64,000 nucleotides of DNA, from NCBI GenBank assembly GCA_947475225.1, contig CANJMQ010000002.1:1-64000 (forward strand), given 5' to 3'. The notes below the pieces were generated by a model. It was not told the origin of the DNA. It was given only the letters and a program-made list of their open reading frames with translations, and ran no database searches. Positions 20,553 to 31,150 of the stretch are shown in pieces (the stretch's first letter is position 1; the number at the start of each line of letters is the position of its first letter). This stretch comes from Bradyrhizobiaceae bacterium. Lineage in GTDB: Bacteria > Pseudomonadota > Alphaproteobacteria > Rhizobiales > Aestuariivirgaceae. Position numbers and translations under genes: made by a program.

Positions 20553-20653
20553 CAGCTGTTCGCCCTCGGAGCTTGCCGATGGCGTCGAGGCGGCTTTTAA
20601 GGCTGAGCCGATCGAGCGCGGCGATGGGGAGATTGACAAAGGCGGAGATGCGG

Positions 20654-21010
20654 TCAGCCACAACATGCTCCAGAGTTCGAACGAGACTTGGAAATCTCTG
20701 CGATGAGGGGTGCGCAGAGTTCTGGCTGACCATTGCAGCAGTCCTTCAGAAGGAACATCACGAGCTTCCGGACTGTCTTGAGTTCGACCCTATAGATCAT
20801 GGTGCGGCTCTGGCGCTTGACCGAGACGAGCCCGGCTCGTGTCAATGTGGCGAGATGATTGGACATCGTGTTGTGCGGCACATCCAGGCGGCGGGCGATT
20901 TCGCCTGCCGGAAGACCCTCTGGCTCCTGCCGCACCAGAAGGCGGAACGCCGAGAGGCGGGTGGTCTGAGCGAGGGCGGACAGCGCCTCGATGGCGAGAT
21001 CTGGTTTCAT
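20654..21010 (-). CDS. arsR: ArsR-family transcriptional regulator
   Basis: MKPDLAIEALSALAQTTRLSAFRLLVRQEPEGLPAGEIARRLDVPHNTMSNHLATLTRAGLVS winged HTH. Confidence 0.95.
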   Translation of the reverse strand: MKPDLAIEALSALAQTTRLSAFRLLVRQEPEGLPAGEIARRLDVPHNTMSNHLATLTRAGLVSVKRQSRTMIYRVELKTVRKLVMFLLKDCCNGQPELCAPLIAEISKSRSNSGACCG

Positions 21011-21012
21011 AT

Positions 21013-21046
21013 GTCGAGAATTATCGACGTGATTTGTGACGGTCAA
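21013..21046 (-). promoter_or_regulatory. Candidate arsR promoter/operator
   Basis: On minus: TTGACC (21041-21046) - 15 nt - GATAAT (21020-21025) within the imperfect palindrome GTCGATAATTCTCGAC (21013-21028), ending 2 nt before the arsR ATG. Confidence 0.5.
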
Positions 21047-21079
21047 TTGACGGCCTGCCCGCGTGTCGGCCACAGGATA

Positions 21080-21475
21080 GTGGTCATCGTGGAACAGGCA
21101 CTGCCGGCGATCGCGCCAATTGCGCGATCGGCGAATGTACTCATGGCCTTTAGTCCTGTGGTGGCGATTCTCATCGGGGCGGTCACTGCGCTGTCGCGGC
21201 GGCATGGTGAGGCGCTGCCACCGGCGATCCAGCATTTCGCCGCAGGCGTCGTCCTTGCTGCCGCGGCTACCGAAATCCTGCCGCAAGCGAACCATGAAAG
21301 CGCGACTGTCCGGACCGTAATTGATGGTATATTGGGCGTCGCCACCGTGCAGGCAATCCAGAAACTCGAGGGGCGCTGGACAGGGTCGGCGCGCATGGTT
21401 TCTGCCATTGGCATCGATCTGTTCGTCAATGGCGTCCGTCGTCAGATAGAGCGGGATCATTGGCGGATGGTATAA
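21080..21475 (+). pseudogene. Truncated ZIP-family metal transporter-like gene
   Basis: LMAFSPVVAILIGAVTALSRRHGEALPPAIQHFAAGVVLAAAATEILPQ...SAIGIDLFVNGV, then non-homologous RRQIERDHWRMV stop. Confidence 0.55.
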
Positions 21476-21639
21476 GAGAGCGCCTTGCGTGTGCTTGCCG
21501 AACAGTGACGTCTGGACAAGTCAACGAACACAATCTAGCATTTGAGATCGGTAGGGCCCAGGCGGACATCTGCCTGCCTGCTACTTCACGATAAGACAGA
21601 CCAGAAAACCACTGTCATACGAACCCCGGGAGGACCAAA

Positions 21640-22590
21640 ATGCAGAATATTACCAGAAGGCTGCTCGTCGGCAGCGCCATGGCGTTGTTTATCGCCTCAT
21701 CGTCGACGGCGGCCTTAGCCGCCGACAAGATCCTGGCTTCGGTGCCGGGTTTGAGCTTTCCCTTTTTCGTCCACATGATGAATGCCTTCAAGGCCGAAAT
21801 TGAAAAGCAGGGCTACGAGGTAATCGAGAGCGATGGCCAAGTGTCGTCCCCGAAGCAGACTGCCGACATCGAGGCGGCGATCACCCAGGGTGTAAAGGGG
21901 ATCGTCATCAGTCCGAATGAGGTCGACGCCATGGCGCCGGCGCTGCAGCAGGCCGTCGAGGCGGGCATTCCCGTCGTCACGGTTGACCGCCGCGTACCTT
22001 CCGTCGAAGGTATTCTCGCCCATGTCGGTGCTGACAACGTGAAGGGTGGTGAGGCCCAGGGCAACCTGATCCTGTCGCTCTACCCGGATGGCGCCACCAT
22101 CATCAACCTGCAGGGGCAGTCGGGTGCTTCGCCGGCAATCGACCGCAACAAGGGCCTGCATAACGTGCTCGACAAGGCGGGCGACAAATACAAGATCGTC
22201 TTCGAGCAAACTGCAGGCTTTGCGCGTGACAAGGGCCTTTCGGTGACGGAAGCCGCGCTGTCGGGTCTCTCTGAACCGCCGAAGGTGATCGTGGCCGCCA
22301 ATGACGACATGGCTCTGGGTGCAATGGAAGCTGTGAAGGCACGAGGTCTGACCGGTATCTCCATCATCGGCTTTGACGCGCTTCCGGAAGCTCTCGCACA
22401 GGTGCGGGACGGTGGCCTGACGGCGACGATCGAGCAGTTCCCGGGCCAGCAGAGCGCCTTGGGTGTCCAAACGCTGGTCGCCTTCCTGAAGGACGGCACC
22501 AAGCCAGCCGATAAGGTACTTCTGCTCACGCCGGTTGCCATCACCAAGGACAACCTCAAGACAGCCGAACGCCTTGGCGAAGTGAAGTAA
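21640..22590 (+). CDS. CUT2-type sugar ABC transporter substrate-binding protein
   Basis: Signal peptide; ILASVPGLSFPFFVHMMNAFKAEIEKQGYEV...VIVAANDDMALGAMEAVKARG. Confidence 0.92.
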   Translation: MQNITRRLLVGSAMALFIASSSTAALAADKILASVPGLSFPFFVHMMNAFKAEIEKQGYEVIESDGQVSSPKQTADIEAAITQGVKGIVISPNEVDAMAPALQQAVEAGIPVVTVDRRVPSVEGILAHVGADNVKGGEAQGNLILSLYPDGATIINLQGQSGASPAIDRNKGLHNVLDKAGDKYKIVFEQTAGFARDKGLSVTEAALSGLSEPPKVIVAANDDMALGAMEAVKARGLTGISIIGFDALPEALAQVRDGGLTATIEQFPGQQSALGVQTLVAFLKDGTKPADKVLLLTPVAITKDNLKTAERLGEVK

Positions 22591-22602
22591 ACAAGACGAC
22601 GC

Positions 22603-22633
22603 AGTCCGGCCGGGCATGATGCCCGGCCGGACT
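22603..22633. terminator. Intercistronic hairpin (14-bp perfect stem, 3-nt loop)
   Basis: AGTCCGGCCGGGCA-TGA-TGCCCGGCCGGACT between the SBP and ATPase genes; no strong T-tract. Confidence 0.7.
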
Positions 22634-22634
22634 C

Positions 22635-24185
22635 TTGCCCATAACCTCAGCAGCAATGGTGCCCATGCTCCTCCGCATGTCCGGAATCTCGAAGTCGTTT
22701 CCGGGCGTACGGGCGCTCGACGACGTTTCGTTCGAGGTGAGCGAGGCCAGTATCCATGCCTTCCTGGGCGAGAACGGCGCTGGCAAGTCCACGCTGCTCA
22801 AGATCCTCTCGGGCGCGCAGGCGCCCAATGCGGGGACTATCGAATTTGCAGGGCAACACGTAAGTTTTGCCAGCCCGCAGGCCGCCCAGGCCGCCGGCAT
22901 CGCCACCATCTATCAGGAATTCACCCTGGCACCGGACATGACGGTTGCCGAAAACATCTTCATCGGACGCGAACCCGGATCACGATTGTTTGTCAATTTT
23001 GGCAAGCTGGAGGAACAGACGAGGGCGCTCTGCGCGCGCGTCGGCCTTGACCGCAGCCCGCGCGCCCTGGTGCGCGATCTTTCGGTGGCCGAACAGCAGA
23101 TGGTGGAGATCGCCCGCGCCCTTTCAATGAAGTCGCGCCTCATCATCATGGATGAGCCGACCAGCGCGCTCAGCCGTGCCGAGGTCGACAAGCTGTTTTC
23201 GATCATTCGCGGCCTGAAGCGGGAGGGCGTCTCGATCATCTTCGTGACCCACCGGCTCGAGGAGGTTTTCGAACTCTGCGACAGCTATACGGTGCTCCGC
23301 GATGGCCGCAATGCCGGCCAGGGCAAGGTCTCCGAGACGAGCGTCGATGCCATCATCCGGCTGATGGTGGGTCGCGATGTCGGCCTGCTTGAGCGGCGTG
23401 CCCAGTCCTTCAGCACGCCCGAGGTGGCGATGGAGGTCAGAGGGCTTTCGCGCATGCGCAAGAGCACGGATGCCAGCGCCATCGAACTTCATGACGTGTC
23501 GTTCCGCCTTCACAAGGGGGAGATCCTTGGCATCGCAGGCCTGGTGGGTGCAGGCCGCACCGAGATGGCGAGGGCGATCTTTGGTGCCGATGGTTTTGAC
23601 AAGGGGCAGGTGATCGTGGATGGAAGGCCCGTTGTCATCGCCTCGCCACGCGATGCGATTGCCGAGGGAATTGGCCTTGTGCCCGAGGACCGCAAGCAGC
23701 AGGCCCTGTTCCTGTCACTTGCCATCCGGACCAACATGTCCATCGCCTCGCTCGACCAGATCTCATCGGCGTCAGGGTTCCTGAGCAGCGCCAAGGAAAG
23801 CGCGCTCGTCGAGCAATATCGCAAGCTCCTCAATATTCGTATGGCTTCTGGTGACCAGCTGGTCGGCAACCTCTCGGGTGGAAACCAGCAGAAGGTCGTC
23901 CTCGCCCGCTGGCTTGCCCTGCGGCCACGCGTCCTGATCGTCGACGAACCGACGCGGGGGATCGATGTTGGCGCCAAGGTGGAGGTCCATAATCTCCTGA
24001 TCGAGATGGCGAGATCGGGGATTGCCATCATCGTAATTTCATCCGAATTGCCGGAGGTGCTGTCGCTCGCCGACCGCATTCTCACGATGCGGGAGGGCCA
24101 TGTCACCGGTGAAGTGACGCGAGCCGAAGCCACGCCTGAAAAACTCATGACGCTGATGACGATCGGGTCGCAGCGTGCAGCTTGA
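22635..24185 (+). CDS. CUT2 sugar ABC transporter ATP-binding protein (duplicated ATPase)
   Basis: GENGAGKSTLLKILSG; LSVAEQQMVEIARALS; LSGGNQQKVVLARWLA; start may be internal. Confidence 0.93.
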   Translation: MPITSAAMVPMLLRMSGISKSFPGVRALDDVSFEVSEASIHAFLGENGAGKSTLLKILSGAQAPNAGTIEFAGQHVSFASPQAAQAAGIATIYQEFTLAPDMTVAENIFIGREPGSRLFVNFGKLEEQTRALCARVGLDRSPRALVRDLSVAEQQMVEIARALSMKSRLIIMDEPTSALSRAEVDKLFSIIRGLKREGVSIIFVTHRLEEVFELCDSYTVLRDGRNAGQGKVSETSVDAIIRLMVGRDVGLLERRAQSFSTPEVAMEVRGLSRMRKSTDASAIELHDVSFRLHKGEILGIAGLVGAGRTEMARAIFGADGFDKGQVIVDGRPVVIASPRDAIAEGIGLVPEDRKQQALFLSLAIRTNMSIASLDQISSASGFLSSAKESALVEQYRKLLNIRMASGDQLVGNLSGGNQQKVVLARWLALRPRVLIVDEPTRGIDVGAKVEVHNLLIEMARSGIAIIVISSELPEVLSLADRILTMREGHVTGEVTRAEATPEKLMTLMTIGSQRAA

Positions 24186-25213
24186 TGGGGCCGGGAATGA
24201 CTGACAGCGTGGCCGCGAAGGCGGAGAGGGACTTCGATGCGTTCTCGTTTCTGGCGCGTTTTGCGCCCCTGATATTCCTGCTCCTGCTGATGGCGGTATT
24301 CGCGGTTCTCGAGCCGCGCTTTCTGTCTTCCGTGAATCTCTTCAACGTGATGCGGCAGGTTTCAATCACCGGGTTGCTGGCTATCGGCATGACCTTCGTG
24401 ATCCTCACAGCCGGCATTGATCTGTCGGTGGGTTCCCTGCTCGCCTTCGCAGGCCTGGTCGCAGCCGCCGTTGCAAAAGGCGGCATGCAGGACCGCTTCA
24501 CTGTTGGGGATGACACAATAGGCTATGGCTGGCCGCTGGCCGCGCTTGCAGCCATCGCGGTTGGCCTCCTCGGGGGACTCCTTCAGGGGGTGGCGATCAC
24601 CAGGCTCAAGGTTCCTGCCTTCGTGGTGACGCTTGGCGGCATGTCGGTGTTTCGTGGTGCGGCCCTTCTGTTTGCAGCAGGTGGTCCAATTTCGGGCTTC
24701 GAGCCGAGCTTCACCTGGTGGGGGCAGGGCAAGATCTTCGCGGTGCCGGTTCCTGTCATCATCTTCCTTGTGGCGGCCGTGATAGCCCACATCGTGCTGA
24801 GCTACACCCGCTACGGCCGACGCGTTTACGCCGTTGGTGGCAATCCGGAGGCGGCCCGCCTTGCCGGCCTCAATGTCTCGGCCATCATCGCCAGCGTCTA
24901 TATCATCATGGGATTCTTCTCGGGCCTCGGCGCCTTCGTGCTGGCGGCCCGTCTGAACTCCGCGGAGGCCGTCGCTGGAACTGGCTACGAACTCACCGTG
25001 ATTGCTTCGGTGGTCATCGGTGGGACAAGCCTTTTTGGTGGCACAGGGTCGATCTTCGGCACGGTGGTCGGCAGCCTGCTGATCGGCGTTCTGCTCAACG
25101 GCCTCGTGCTCATGAACGTGAACTCCTACATCCAGCAGATCATCATCGGCATCATCATCGTGCTGGCGGTGGCATTCGATACCTTCGCCAAGTCGCGGCG
25201 CCGCAAGAACTGA
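24182..25213 (+). CDS. CUT2 sugar ABC transporter permease (start probably 24197)
   Basis: RbsC-like: MTFVILTAGIDLSVGSLLAF...YAVGGNPEAARLAGLNV. Confidence 0.93.
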   Translation: MMGPGMTDSVAAKAERDFDAFSFLARFAPLIFLLLLMAVFAVLEPRFLSSVNLFNVMRQVSITGLLAIGMTFVILTAGIDLSVGSLLAFAGLVAAAVAKGGMQDRFTVGDDTIGYGWPLAALAAIAVGLLGGLLQGVAITRLKVPAFVVTLGGMSVFRGAALLFAAGGPISGFEPSFTWWGQGKIFAVPVPVIIFLVAAVIAHIVLSYTRYGRRVYAVGGNPEAARLAGLNVSAIIASVYIIMGFFSGLGAFVLAARLNSAEAVAGTGYELTVIASVVIGGTSLFGGTGSIFGTVVGSLLIGVLLNGLVLMNVNSYIQQIIIGIIIVLAVAFDTFAKSRRRKN

Positions 25214-25220
25214 CGATGGC

Positions 25221-26186
25221 TTGGCATGGGGGCTATACAACGCCCCGGCACATTCCGCAAAAGCCTTGCGTGCTACGCCGACGCAGCAGACCGAACGGAC
25301 GGTCTTGACCGCGCCCGGCTCGCAGTTCTCGCAACGGTCACAGGCCATACTTCTGCTGGTTGCGGCGGTCAGCTGCTTCGGGGCGGTCGATGGTTTCAGC
25401 AAGCTTCTCGTCGACAGCCAATCGTTCGGGCAGATCATGCTGGCCCGGTATGCTCCGGCACTCATCGTGCTGCTCGCCGCCACAGGTCCAAGGTCATGGA
25501 TGGGTATGTTCGCGACGCAACGCCCTGGCCTGCAGGTGATACGGGGACTGACGCCCGTCTGCGTAGGCGGCCTGATGGTGTTTGCCGTCCGTTACCTGCC
25601 GCTGGCCGAGGCGACCGTCATTCTCTTCGCAGGGCCGTTCATTGTGGTTGCTCTCTCACAGCGGATGTTGGGAGAACAAGTCGATCCCTCCAGCTGGATA
25701 GCCGTTGCTGTCGGCTTTCTTGCGGTGCTTATCGCCGCGCGGCCAGGGATCGACGCGCTTTCGAAGTACACGATATTTCCGGCAGCGGCCGCCGTGTTCT
25801 ACGCCGCACTTCAACTGCTCAGCCGCAGGCTCGGTTCCATGGGCGAATTGCCGAGGACAACTGTTGCCTGGACCTTGCTTGTCGGAACCATCGTTTCTCT
25901 TCCCCTGGCGGTGATGGACTGGCGCTCTCCGGATCTCCGTCACTGGGTGATCCTCTTTGGCCTCGGAGTGAGCTTCGGAAGCGGGCAGCATTTTCTGACC
26001 AAGGCATTTTCGCTTGCTCCGGCCAATGTTCTTACCCCCTTCAGCTATTTCCAGATCGTCTCGGCGGCTATCTTTGGATGGTTGGTCTTTCATAACGTAC
26101 CGGATGTGTGGACGATGTTGGGCATGGTCTTGATCGTGGGCGCAGGCCTCTATGTTTTCCGACACAAGCGTTCTGCCAATGCATAG
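25221..26186 (+). CDS. DMT-superfamily (EamA) transporter
   Basis: Ten hydrophobic segments with EamA-like repeats (AILLLVAAVSCFGAVDGFSKLL; PLAEATVILFAGPFIVVALSQRMLGE). Confidence 0.85.
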   Translation: MAWGLYNAPAHSAKALRATPTQQTERTVLTAPGSQFSQRSQAILLLVAAVSCFGAVDGFSKLLVDSQSFGQIMLARYAPALIVLLAATGPRSWMGMFATQRPGLQVIRGLTPVCVGGLMVFAVRYLPLAEATVILFAGPFIVVALSQRMLGEQVDPSSWIAVAVGFLAVLIAARPGIDALSKYTIFPAAAAVFYAALQLLSRRLGSMGELPRTTVAWTLLVGTIVSLPLAVMDWRSPDLRHWVILFGLGVSFGSGQHFLTKAFSLAPANVLTPFSYFQIVSAAIFGWLVFHNVPDVWTMLGMVLIVGAGLYVFRHKRSANA

Positions 26187-26409
26187 GGTACCAGCGAAAT
26201 CGCTGGCTCTGCGGACGAGCCTCCCGTCGCTCGCGCCTTGAAAGGATCTTCTTGGACCGGGAGTTGTGTTCATGGCGCACCCGACGGTATAGGGATGAGA
26301 ACTGGACTTAAGAAAGCCGTCTGACCTGACGAACTGAGATAAAGTATGGTTATAGACAACCGACCACCGCTCATCGCGCCATGGGCAAGGCAAGGTCGGT
26401 TGTCTCAGG

Positions 26410-27456
26410 CTACTCAACCTTGAAGGTCGGCTTGAAGGAGGCAGGTGCAAGGCTGTCGCTGATGTCGAGGACGTTGATGTTCTGGCCGTCGATGATGCGG
26501 ATGGCGGGCCCCGCGTGGGTTACCGTCAATGATCCTTCGAGGGCGCGCACGGCCTGATCGACCGACAGTTCACCTTGCAGCACGGGTGAGTCGGTTGGCG
26601 CGGCGATGACCTTGCCGCGCTTGATGGCGCGATAGGTGCCGTGGGTGAAATAATCGGCGAGCACACCGATCTTTCCGGTGAGATTCTTGGCGCGCAGCAG
26701 GCTCACAGCGGCATCTGCGGTGACTGCGCTGCCGATGATATAGTCGACGTCCGGGTGCTCCTCGAGCATGTCCTCGAGCAGCAGGAGCTGGTCCTCGAAG
26801 CCTGTATCGCCCCATTTGACCGACACGATGTCTGCCGAACTGCCGGCGAGGCCCCGCTGGAAGCCTTCCTCGACGAAGCCCACCCAGCCAGCACCCTCGG
26901 GCCCGGGAAACCACGCGATGCGGACCTTCGGCGAGCCCTCGGGATGGAGCGTCGTGAAATAGCGCCCGATCGCCTCACCCATGCTTATCCAGGACACGCC
27001 GGACTTTGCGCGTATGCCGGCGCTGTTGATGTCGTTAACAGCTGCAATCACCGGCATGTGTTGCGAGAGCGACACGAGCAACGGCGTTAACCCGTCGTAG
27101 GACACCGTGCCGACGATCAAGGCGTCGGCAGACTTGGCGCAGTCGGCGATCTGTGACCTCTGCTTGTCGAGGTTCGGATAGCCGCCTGCCTCCACGATCT
27201 CCAGTGCGACGCCGAGTTTCTGGGCGTGGCGTACCATGCCGTAATTGACCGACACCCAGTAGGAGTCCTTGAGGTGCGGGTAGGAGGCGCAGATGCGCCA
27301 GTGCCGCTTGGCCCTTTCAAGCGGCTGGTAGGAAATCTGGGTGGGTGTTCCGCGATAGTCGAAGGGCGGCTGCCAGCTTTCCAGCGCCCATGTGTCTCCG
27401 GCGCGGCATGCACCCGTGAGAGCGAGAAGGGCGATGGCGGCAAAAAGCGTTCTCAT
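26410..27456 (-). CDS. torT: TorT-like periplasmic TMAO-binding sensor protein
   Basis: RGTPTQISYQPLERAKRHWRICASYPHLKDSYWVSVNYGMV...VNDINSAGIRAKSGVSWISMG; adjacent to torS/torR homologs. Confidence 0.85.
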   Translation of the reverse strand: MRTLFAAIALLALTGACRAGDTWALESWQPPFDYRGTPTQISYQPLERAKRHWRICASYPHLKDSYWVSVNYGMVRHAQKLGVALEIVEAGGYPNLDKQRSQIADCAKSADALIVGTVSYDGLTPLLVSLSQHMPVIAAVNDINSAGIRAKSGVSWISMGEAIGRYFTTLHPEGSPKVRIAWFPGPEGAGWVGFVEEGFQRGLAGSSADIVSVKWGDTGFEDQLLLLEDMLEEHPDVDYIIGSAVTADAAVSLLRAKNLTGKIGVLADYFTHGTYRAIKRGKVIAAPTDSPVLQGELSVDQAVRALEGSLTVTHAGPAIRIIDGQNINVLDISDSLAPASFKPTFKVE

Positions 27457-27558
27457 TTCGCGTGTTCCTAAAGGCGGCGGACGCTGTATCATGAAGCTAG
27501 CGGGTTCCTGCCGGAGGGCAAGCCTCGAGACGGCAGGACGAGGAGGGGCACACTGTTC

Positions 27559-30474
27559 TTGCGGCTTGGCATCGGTGCACGGCTATTCATCGCCTTTCTT
27601 GGCATTGCGGCGCTGTCGCTTTCGTCGGGGTTGGCGGGTTGGTGGATTCTGCGCGACGTTTCGCAGGCGCAGTCCCGCATCACCGTCGAAGCGTTGCCGG
27701 CTGTCGCTGCCGCCCAGGCAACGGGCGATTCAACCACACGCATCCTTGCCGCCGGCCAATCGCTCGCCGCCTCGCCCGATGAGGCGACCAGGGCCCGCCA
27801 CGCCGAGGAAGTCAATGCGCTGGCAGCCGACATCCGCCGCGATCTGGCGGATGTGGCGCTCGCGAAGCTCGACTATCCGCTGCTGGCCCAACTCTCCGGC
27901 AATGCCGAAACCCTGATTGCCAATCTAAAAGAGCAGAACCAGTTGGTGACGACCCGGCTCCAGTTGCTGCGCGCCTACGACAGGCGAGCGGAGACGACGC
28001 TGACCGCCGCGACCAACCTTGTTGACCTCTCCGAGACGCTGGTCTCGAATGCCTCGTCGGGAGCCTTCGCCGTGGTCGCAGGACTCTATGGCCTGATCGA
28101 TGGCGAGGGCACGCGGTCGCAGGCCTATGACGCGCTTGACCGGCTGATCGAGCAGGACATTTACTTGCTGGACCGCATGTGGGAACTCCGCCTGAGGGCC
28201 TCGCAACTGGCACTTCTCACCACTCGGCTGTCACGGGCTGTGACCCGCGATGAGGTGTCAGTCCTGTCGAAAGAGTTTGCAGCTCACCTGCGCATCGTGA
28301 AGCGCCGCGTGGCGGGTATCGACGACCCGATCCGCCGCGCCCAGGCCCAGGAGCAGCTCATGGCGCTGCGCTCCGCCGCGGGCGAGATGAAGGTCAACTC
28401 AAGCCTGTTCGAGGACCGGTTGCGGTTGATCTCGATTGGCGAGGAACTCGATAAGGTCACTGCGCGCAATCGCCAGCTGTCCAACAGTCTGACAGACATC
28501 GCCCAGACGGTGGTGCGCAATGCGCGCGGCTTTGCACTGGCCGCCTCGGCGCAGGCAGATCGCGCCGTATCGGCAGGCCTCCTCGCGCTGCTGGCCACCA
28601 CGGCGGTTGCCGTTTTGATTTCTGGACTGATCGTCTGGCTCTATGTGGAGCGTGGCGTTGTGCGGCGCCTGCAAGAACTGGCGGATGCGATGCGGCGCCT
28701 GACCATCGGCGACCTCGCGGTTGACGTGAAGCAGGGCGGCACGCACGAACTGAAAGACCTGGCCGAGGCTGTCACCGCCTTTCGCGATGTCTCGCGCGAG
28801 CGCAGTGCGCTCGAAGCCGAGCGTGAGCGCACCAACGAGGAGCTACGCCGCCACCGCGAGGAACTGCGCGAACTGGTGGCCGAACGCACGGCCCAGCTCG
28901 AGCATGAGGTGACAAACCATGCGGCGGCGCGCGAGGCCGCCGAACGCGCCAGCCGCGCCAAGTCCGACTTCCTTGCCACCATGAGCCACGAGATCAGGAC
29001 ACCGATGACCGGCATGCTCGGCATGCTGCGTCTGCTGAAGGATGGCGTGCCTGGCTCCGAACAGGCGCATCGCGTGGCAACCGCCTCTGCCTCCGGCGAG
29101 GCGCTGATGGGCATTCTCAATAGCATCCTGGACTATTCGAAGATCGAATCTGGCAAGATCTCGGTGGACCCCGTGATTTTCCGGCTGGATGAAACGCTCA
29201 CCGGCATTGTTGCACTCATGCGGCCATCGGCGGAGGAGAAGGGGTTGAGCCTCCAGCTTGCCATTGCCCCCGGCATCGCAGCATGGTTCGAGGGTGATGC
29301 CGGGAAGATTCGGCAGATACTCTTCAATCTCATCAGCAATGCCATCAAGTTCACGCCGAGCGGCAAGATCACCGTGCGGGCCGCTTCCATGCCTTCCTCG
29401 CAAGGTATGCAGAGACTCGCCATTTCCGTGGCCGACACTGGCATGGGTATCCCCGAGGCCAAGCGCCAGAGCATCTTCGAATCCTTCACCCAGACCGACA
29501 GTTCGATCACGCGCCGCTATGGTGGCACCGGTCTCGGCCTGTCGATCTCGCGTGGGCTGGCCCAGGCTCTGGGCGGAACGCTCGAGGTTGAATCGGGGCC
29601 GGGGCAGGGCAGCACCTTCACCCTCGCACTCGACCTCGACGTTGCAGAGCCGCCGGCGGCTACGGCTGCTGCCGAGGGAGCCTCGTCACCGGGTGCCAGC
29701 CATTCGATCTTGATCGTCGAGGACGATGACGCGACACGCGAGGTGGCCGTGCATTTCATCAGGGCGATGGGGCACCGCTGCAGTGTCGCGAGGGACGGCT
29801 ATGAGGCGCTGGCGCTTGCGCAGAAACTCCGGCCTGATATCGTGCTGATGGACATCAGCCTGCCCGACCTCGATGGAATGGAGACCGCACGGCTGATCCG
29901 GGAGGCGCTGGCCCCATCCACCGTGCGTTTCATCGCCATGTCGGCGCATGTCTTCGCCCAGGAGGTGGATACCTATCTCACCTCCGGCATGGTCTCTTAT
30001 GTGCCCAAGCCCCTGGTGCCGGAGGCGCTGGCCGGCGCCATCGCCCAGGCGCTGGGCACGCCTGTTTCCATGCCGGCGATCGACGAGGCTGCATGGCAGA
30101 CGGATATGGCAGCCTTGGGCGCCGACCAGATGCGGAAGATCCTGGCGATTTCGGCGAAGGCATTGCCGGAGCGGTTGGCGGACCTGCGCGCGGCGCTGGT
30201 GGTGGAGGATGCCGGAAGACTTGCCAGCGCCGCGCATGCCGGCTTCAGCTCTGCCTCTGCAGCGGGGTTCAGCCAATTGCAGACAGTCTTCGCCGGTATC
30301 GAAGCCGCCGCGAGGCAAGGAGACGTCGCGGTATGCCGCAAGGCTATCGCAGGTCTGGGCGATCTCATCAGCGAGACGTTGGCCGAAGCGGCCGCGCGTC
30401 TCGCTGGCCGGGAGCAGCCCGCTAGGTCCGCTCGAGCGGAACCGCGAAGAGATACCCCTCTCCGTGTGACGTGA
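27559..30474 (+). CDS. torS: TorS-like hybrid sensor histidine kinase (TTG start, receiver and C-terminal domain)
   Basis: HAMP region, [23 protein letters not shown]-box, receiver [32 protein letters not shown] Shine-Dalgarno upstream. Confidence 0.88.
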   Translation: MRLGIGARLFIAFLGIAALSLSSGLAGWWILRDVSQAQSRITVEALPAVAAAQATGDSTTRILAAGQSLAASPDEATRARHAEEVNALAADIRRDLADVALAKLDYPLLAQLSGNAETLIANLKEQNQLVTTRLQLLRAYDRRAETTLTAATNLVDLSETLVSNASSGAFAVVAGLYGLIDGEGTRSQAYDALDRLIEQDIYLLDRMWELRLRASQLALLTTRLSRAVTRDEVSVLSKEFAAHLRIVKRRVAGIDDPIRRAQAQEQLMALRSAAGEMKVNSSLFEDRLRLISIGEELDKVTARNRQLSNSLTDIAQTVVRNARGFALAASAQADRAVSAGLLALLATTAVAVLISGLIVWLYVERGVVRRLQELADAMRRLTIGDLAVDVKQGGTHELKDLAEAVTAFRDVSRERSALEAERERTNEELRRHREELRELVAERTAQLEHEVTNHAAAREAAERASRAKSDFLATMSHEIRTPMTGMLGMLRLLKDGVPGSEQAHRVATASASGEALMGILNSILDYSKIESGKISVDPVIFRLDETLTGIVALMRPSAEEKGLSLQLAIAPGIAAWFEGDAGKIRQILFNLISNAIKFTPSGKITVRAASMPSSQGMQRLAISVADTGMGIPEAKRQSIFESFTQTDSSITRRYGGTGLGLSISRGLAQALGGTLEVESGPGQGSTFTLALDLDVAEPPAATAAAEGASSPGASHSILIVEDDDATREVAVHFIRAMGHRCSVARDGYEALALAQKLRPDIVLMDISLPDLDGMETARLIREALAPSTVRFIAMSAHVFAQEVDTYLTSGMVSYVPKPLVPEALAGAIAQALGTPVSMPAIDEAAWQTDMAALGADQMRKILAISAKALPERLADLRAALVVEDAGRLASAAHAGFSSASAAGFSQLQTVFAGIEAAARQGDVAVCRKAIAGLGDLISETLAEAAARLAGREQPARSARAEPRRDTPLRVT

Positions 30475-31141
30475 CGATGAGGCGCGGCTGGCTCGCGTCG
30501 TCTCCCAGTTTCTTGCGCAGCCGGCGGATCACCACGTCCACGGTGCGGTCCGACGGGTCCCAGTCGCGGTGGGCGATCTCGTGCAGCAACCGATCGCGTG
30601 ACAGCACCTGGCCAGTGTTGGAGGTGAGCAGGGCCAAAGCCTTGAATTCCGCGCGCGTGAGGTCGACGAACGTACCGTCGGCACTGCTGAGGGTGCGGCT
30701 TGCGAGATCGAACGTCCAGCCCTGGAACTGGCGCTTCTTGGGTGCTGTTGCCGCGTTGGCTCCGCTGCTTCGCACGCGGCGCAGCAGGTTTTTGACCCGG
30801 GCCAGCAACTCGCGCTGCTCGAAAGGCTTGGTCACATAGTCGTCAGCACCGATCTCAAGGCCCACGATGCGGTCGACCGCATCGCTGCGTCCTGTCACCA
30901 GGATGATGCCGACGTCTGACTGAGCGCGCAGTTCTCGCGTCAACCGCAGTCCATCCTCGCCGGGCAGCTGGATGTCGATCATCAGGAGGTCGGCGGGGTC
31001 CGCGGTGATGATATCCCGCATCGTCTCGCCATCTTCCGCCTCACTGATGCGATAGCCCTCGGCCTTGAAATAGGCGGCGAGCTTGGCGCGGGTGACGGGA
31101 TCGTCCTCGACGATCAGGATATGGGCAGGATAAGCCTTCAT
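30422..31141 (-). CDS. torR: TorR-like OmpR-family response regulator
   Basis: [68 protein letters not shown]. Confidence 0.88.
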   Translation of the reverse strand: MKAYPAHILIVEDDPVTRAKLAAYFKAEGYRISEAEDGETMRDIITADPADLLMIDIQLPGEDGLRLTRELRAQSDVGIILVTGRSDAVDRIVGLEIGADDYVTKPFEQRELLARVKNLLRRVRSSGANAATAPKKRQFQGWTFDLASRTLSSADGTFVDLTRAEFKALALLTSNTGQVLSRDRLLHEIAHRDWDPSDRTVDVVIRRLRKKLGDDASQPRLIVTSHGEGYLFAVPLERT

Positions 31142-31150
31142 TCCCTGATT

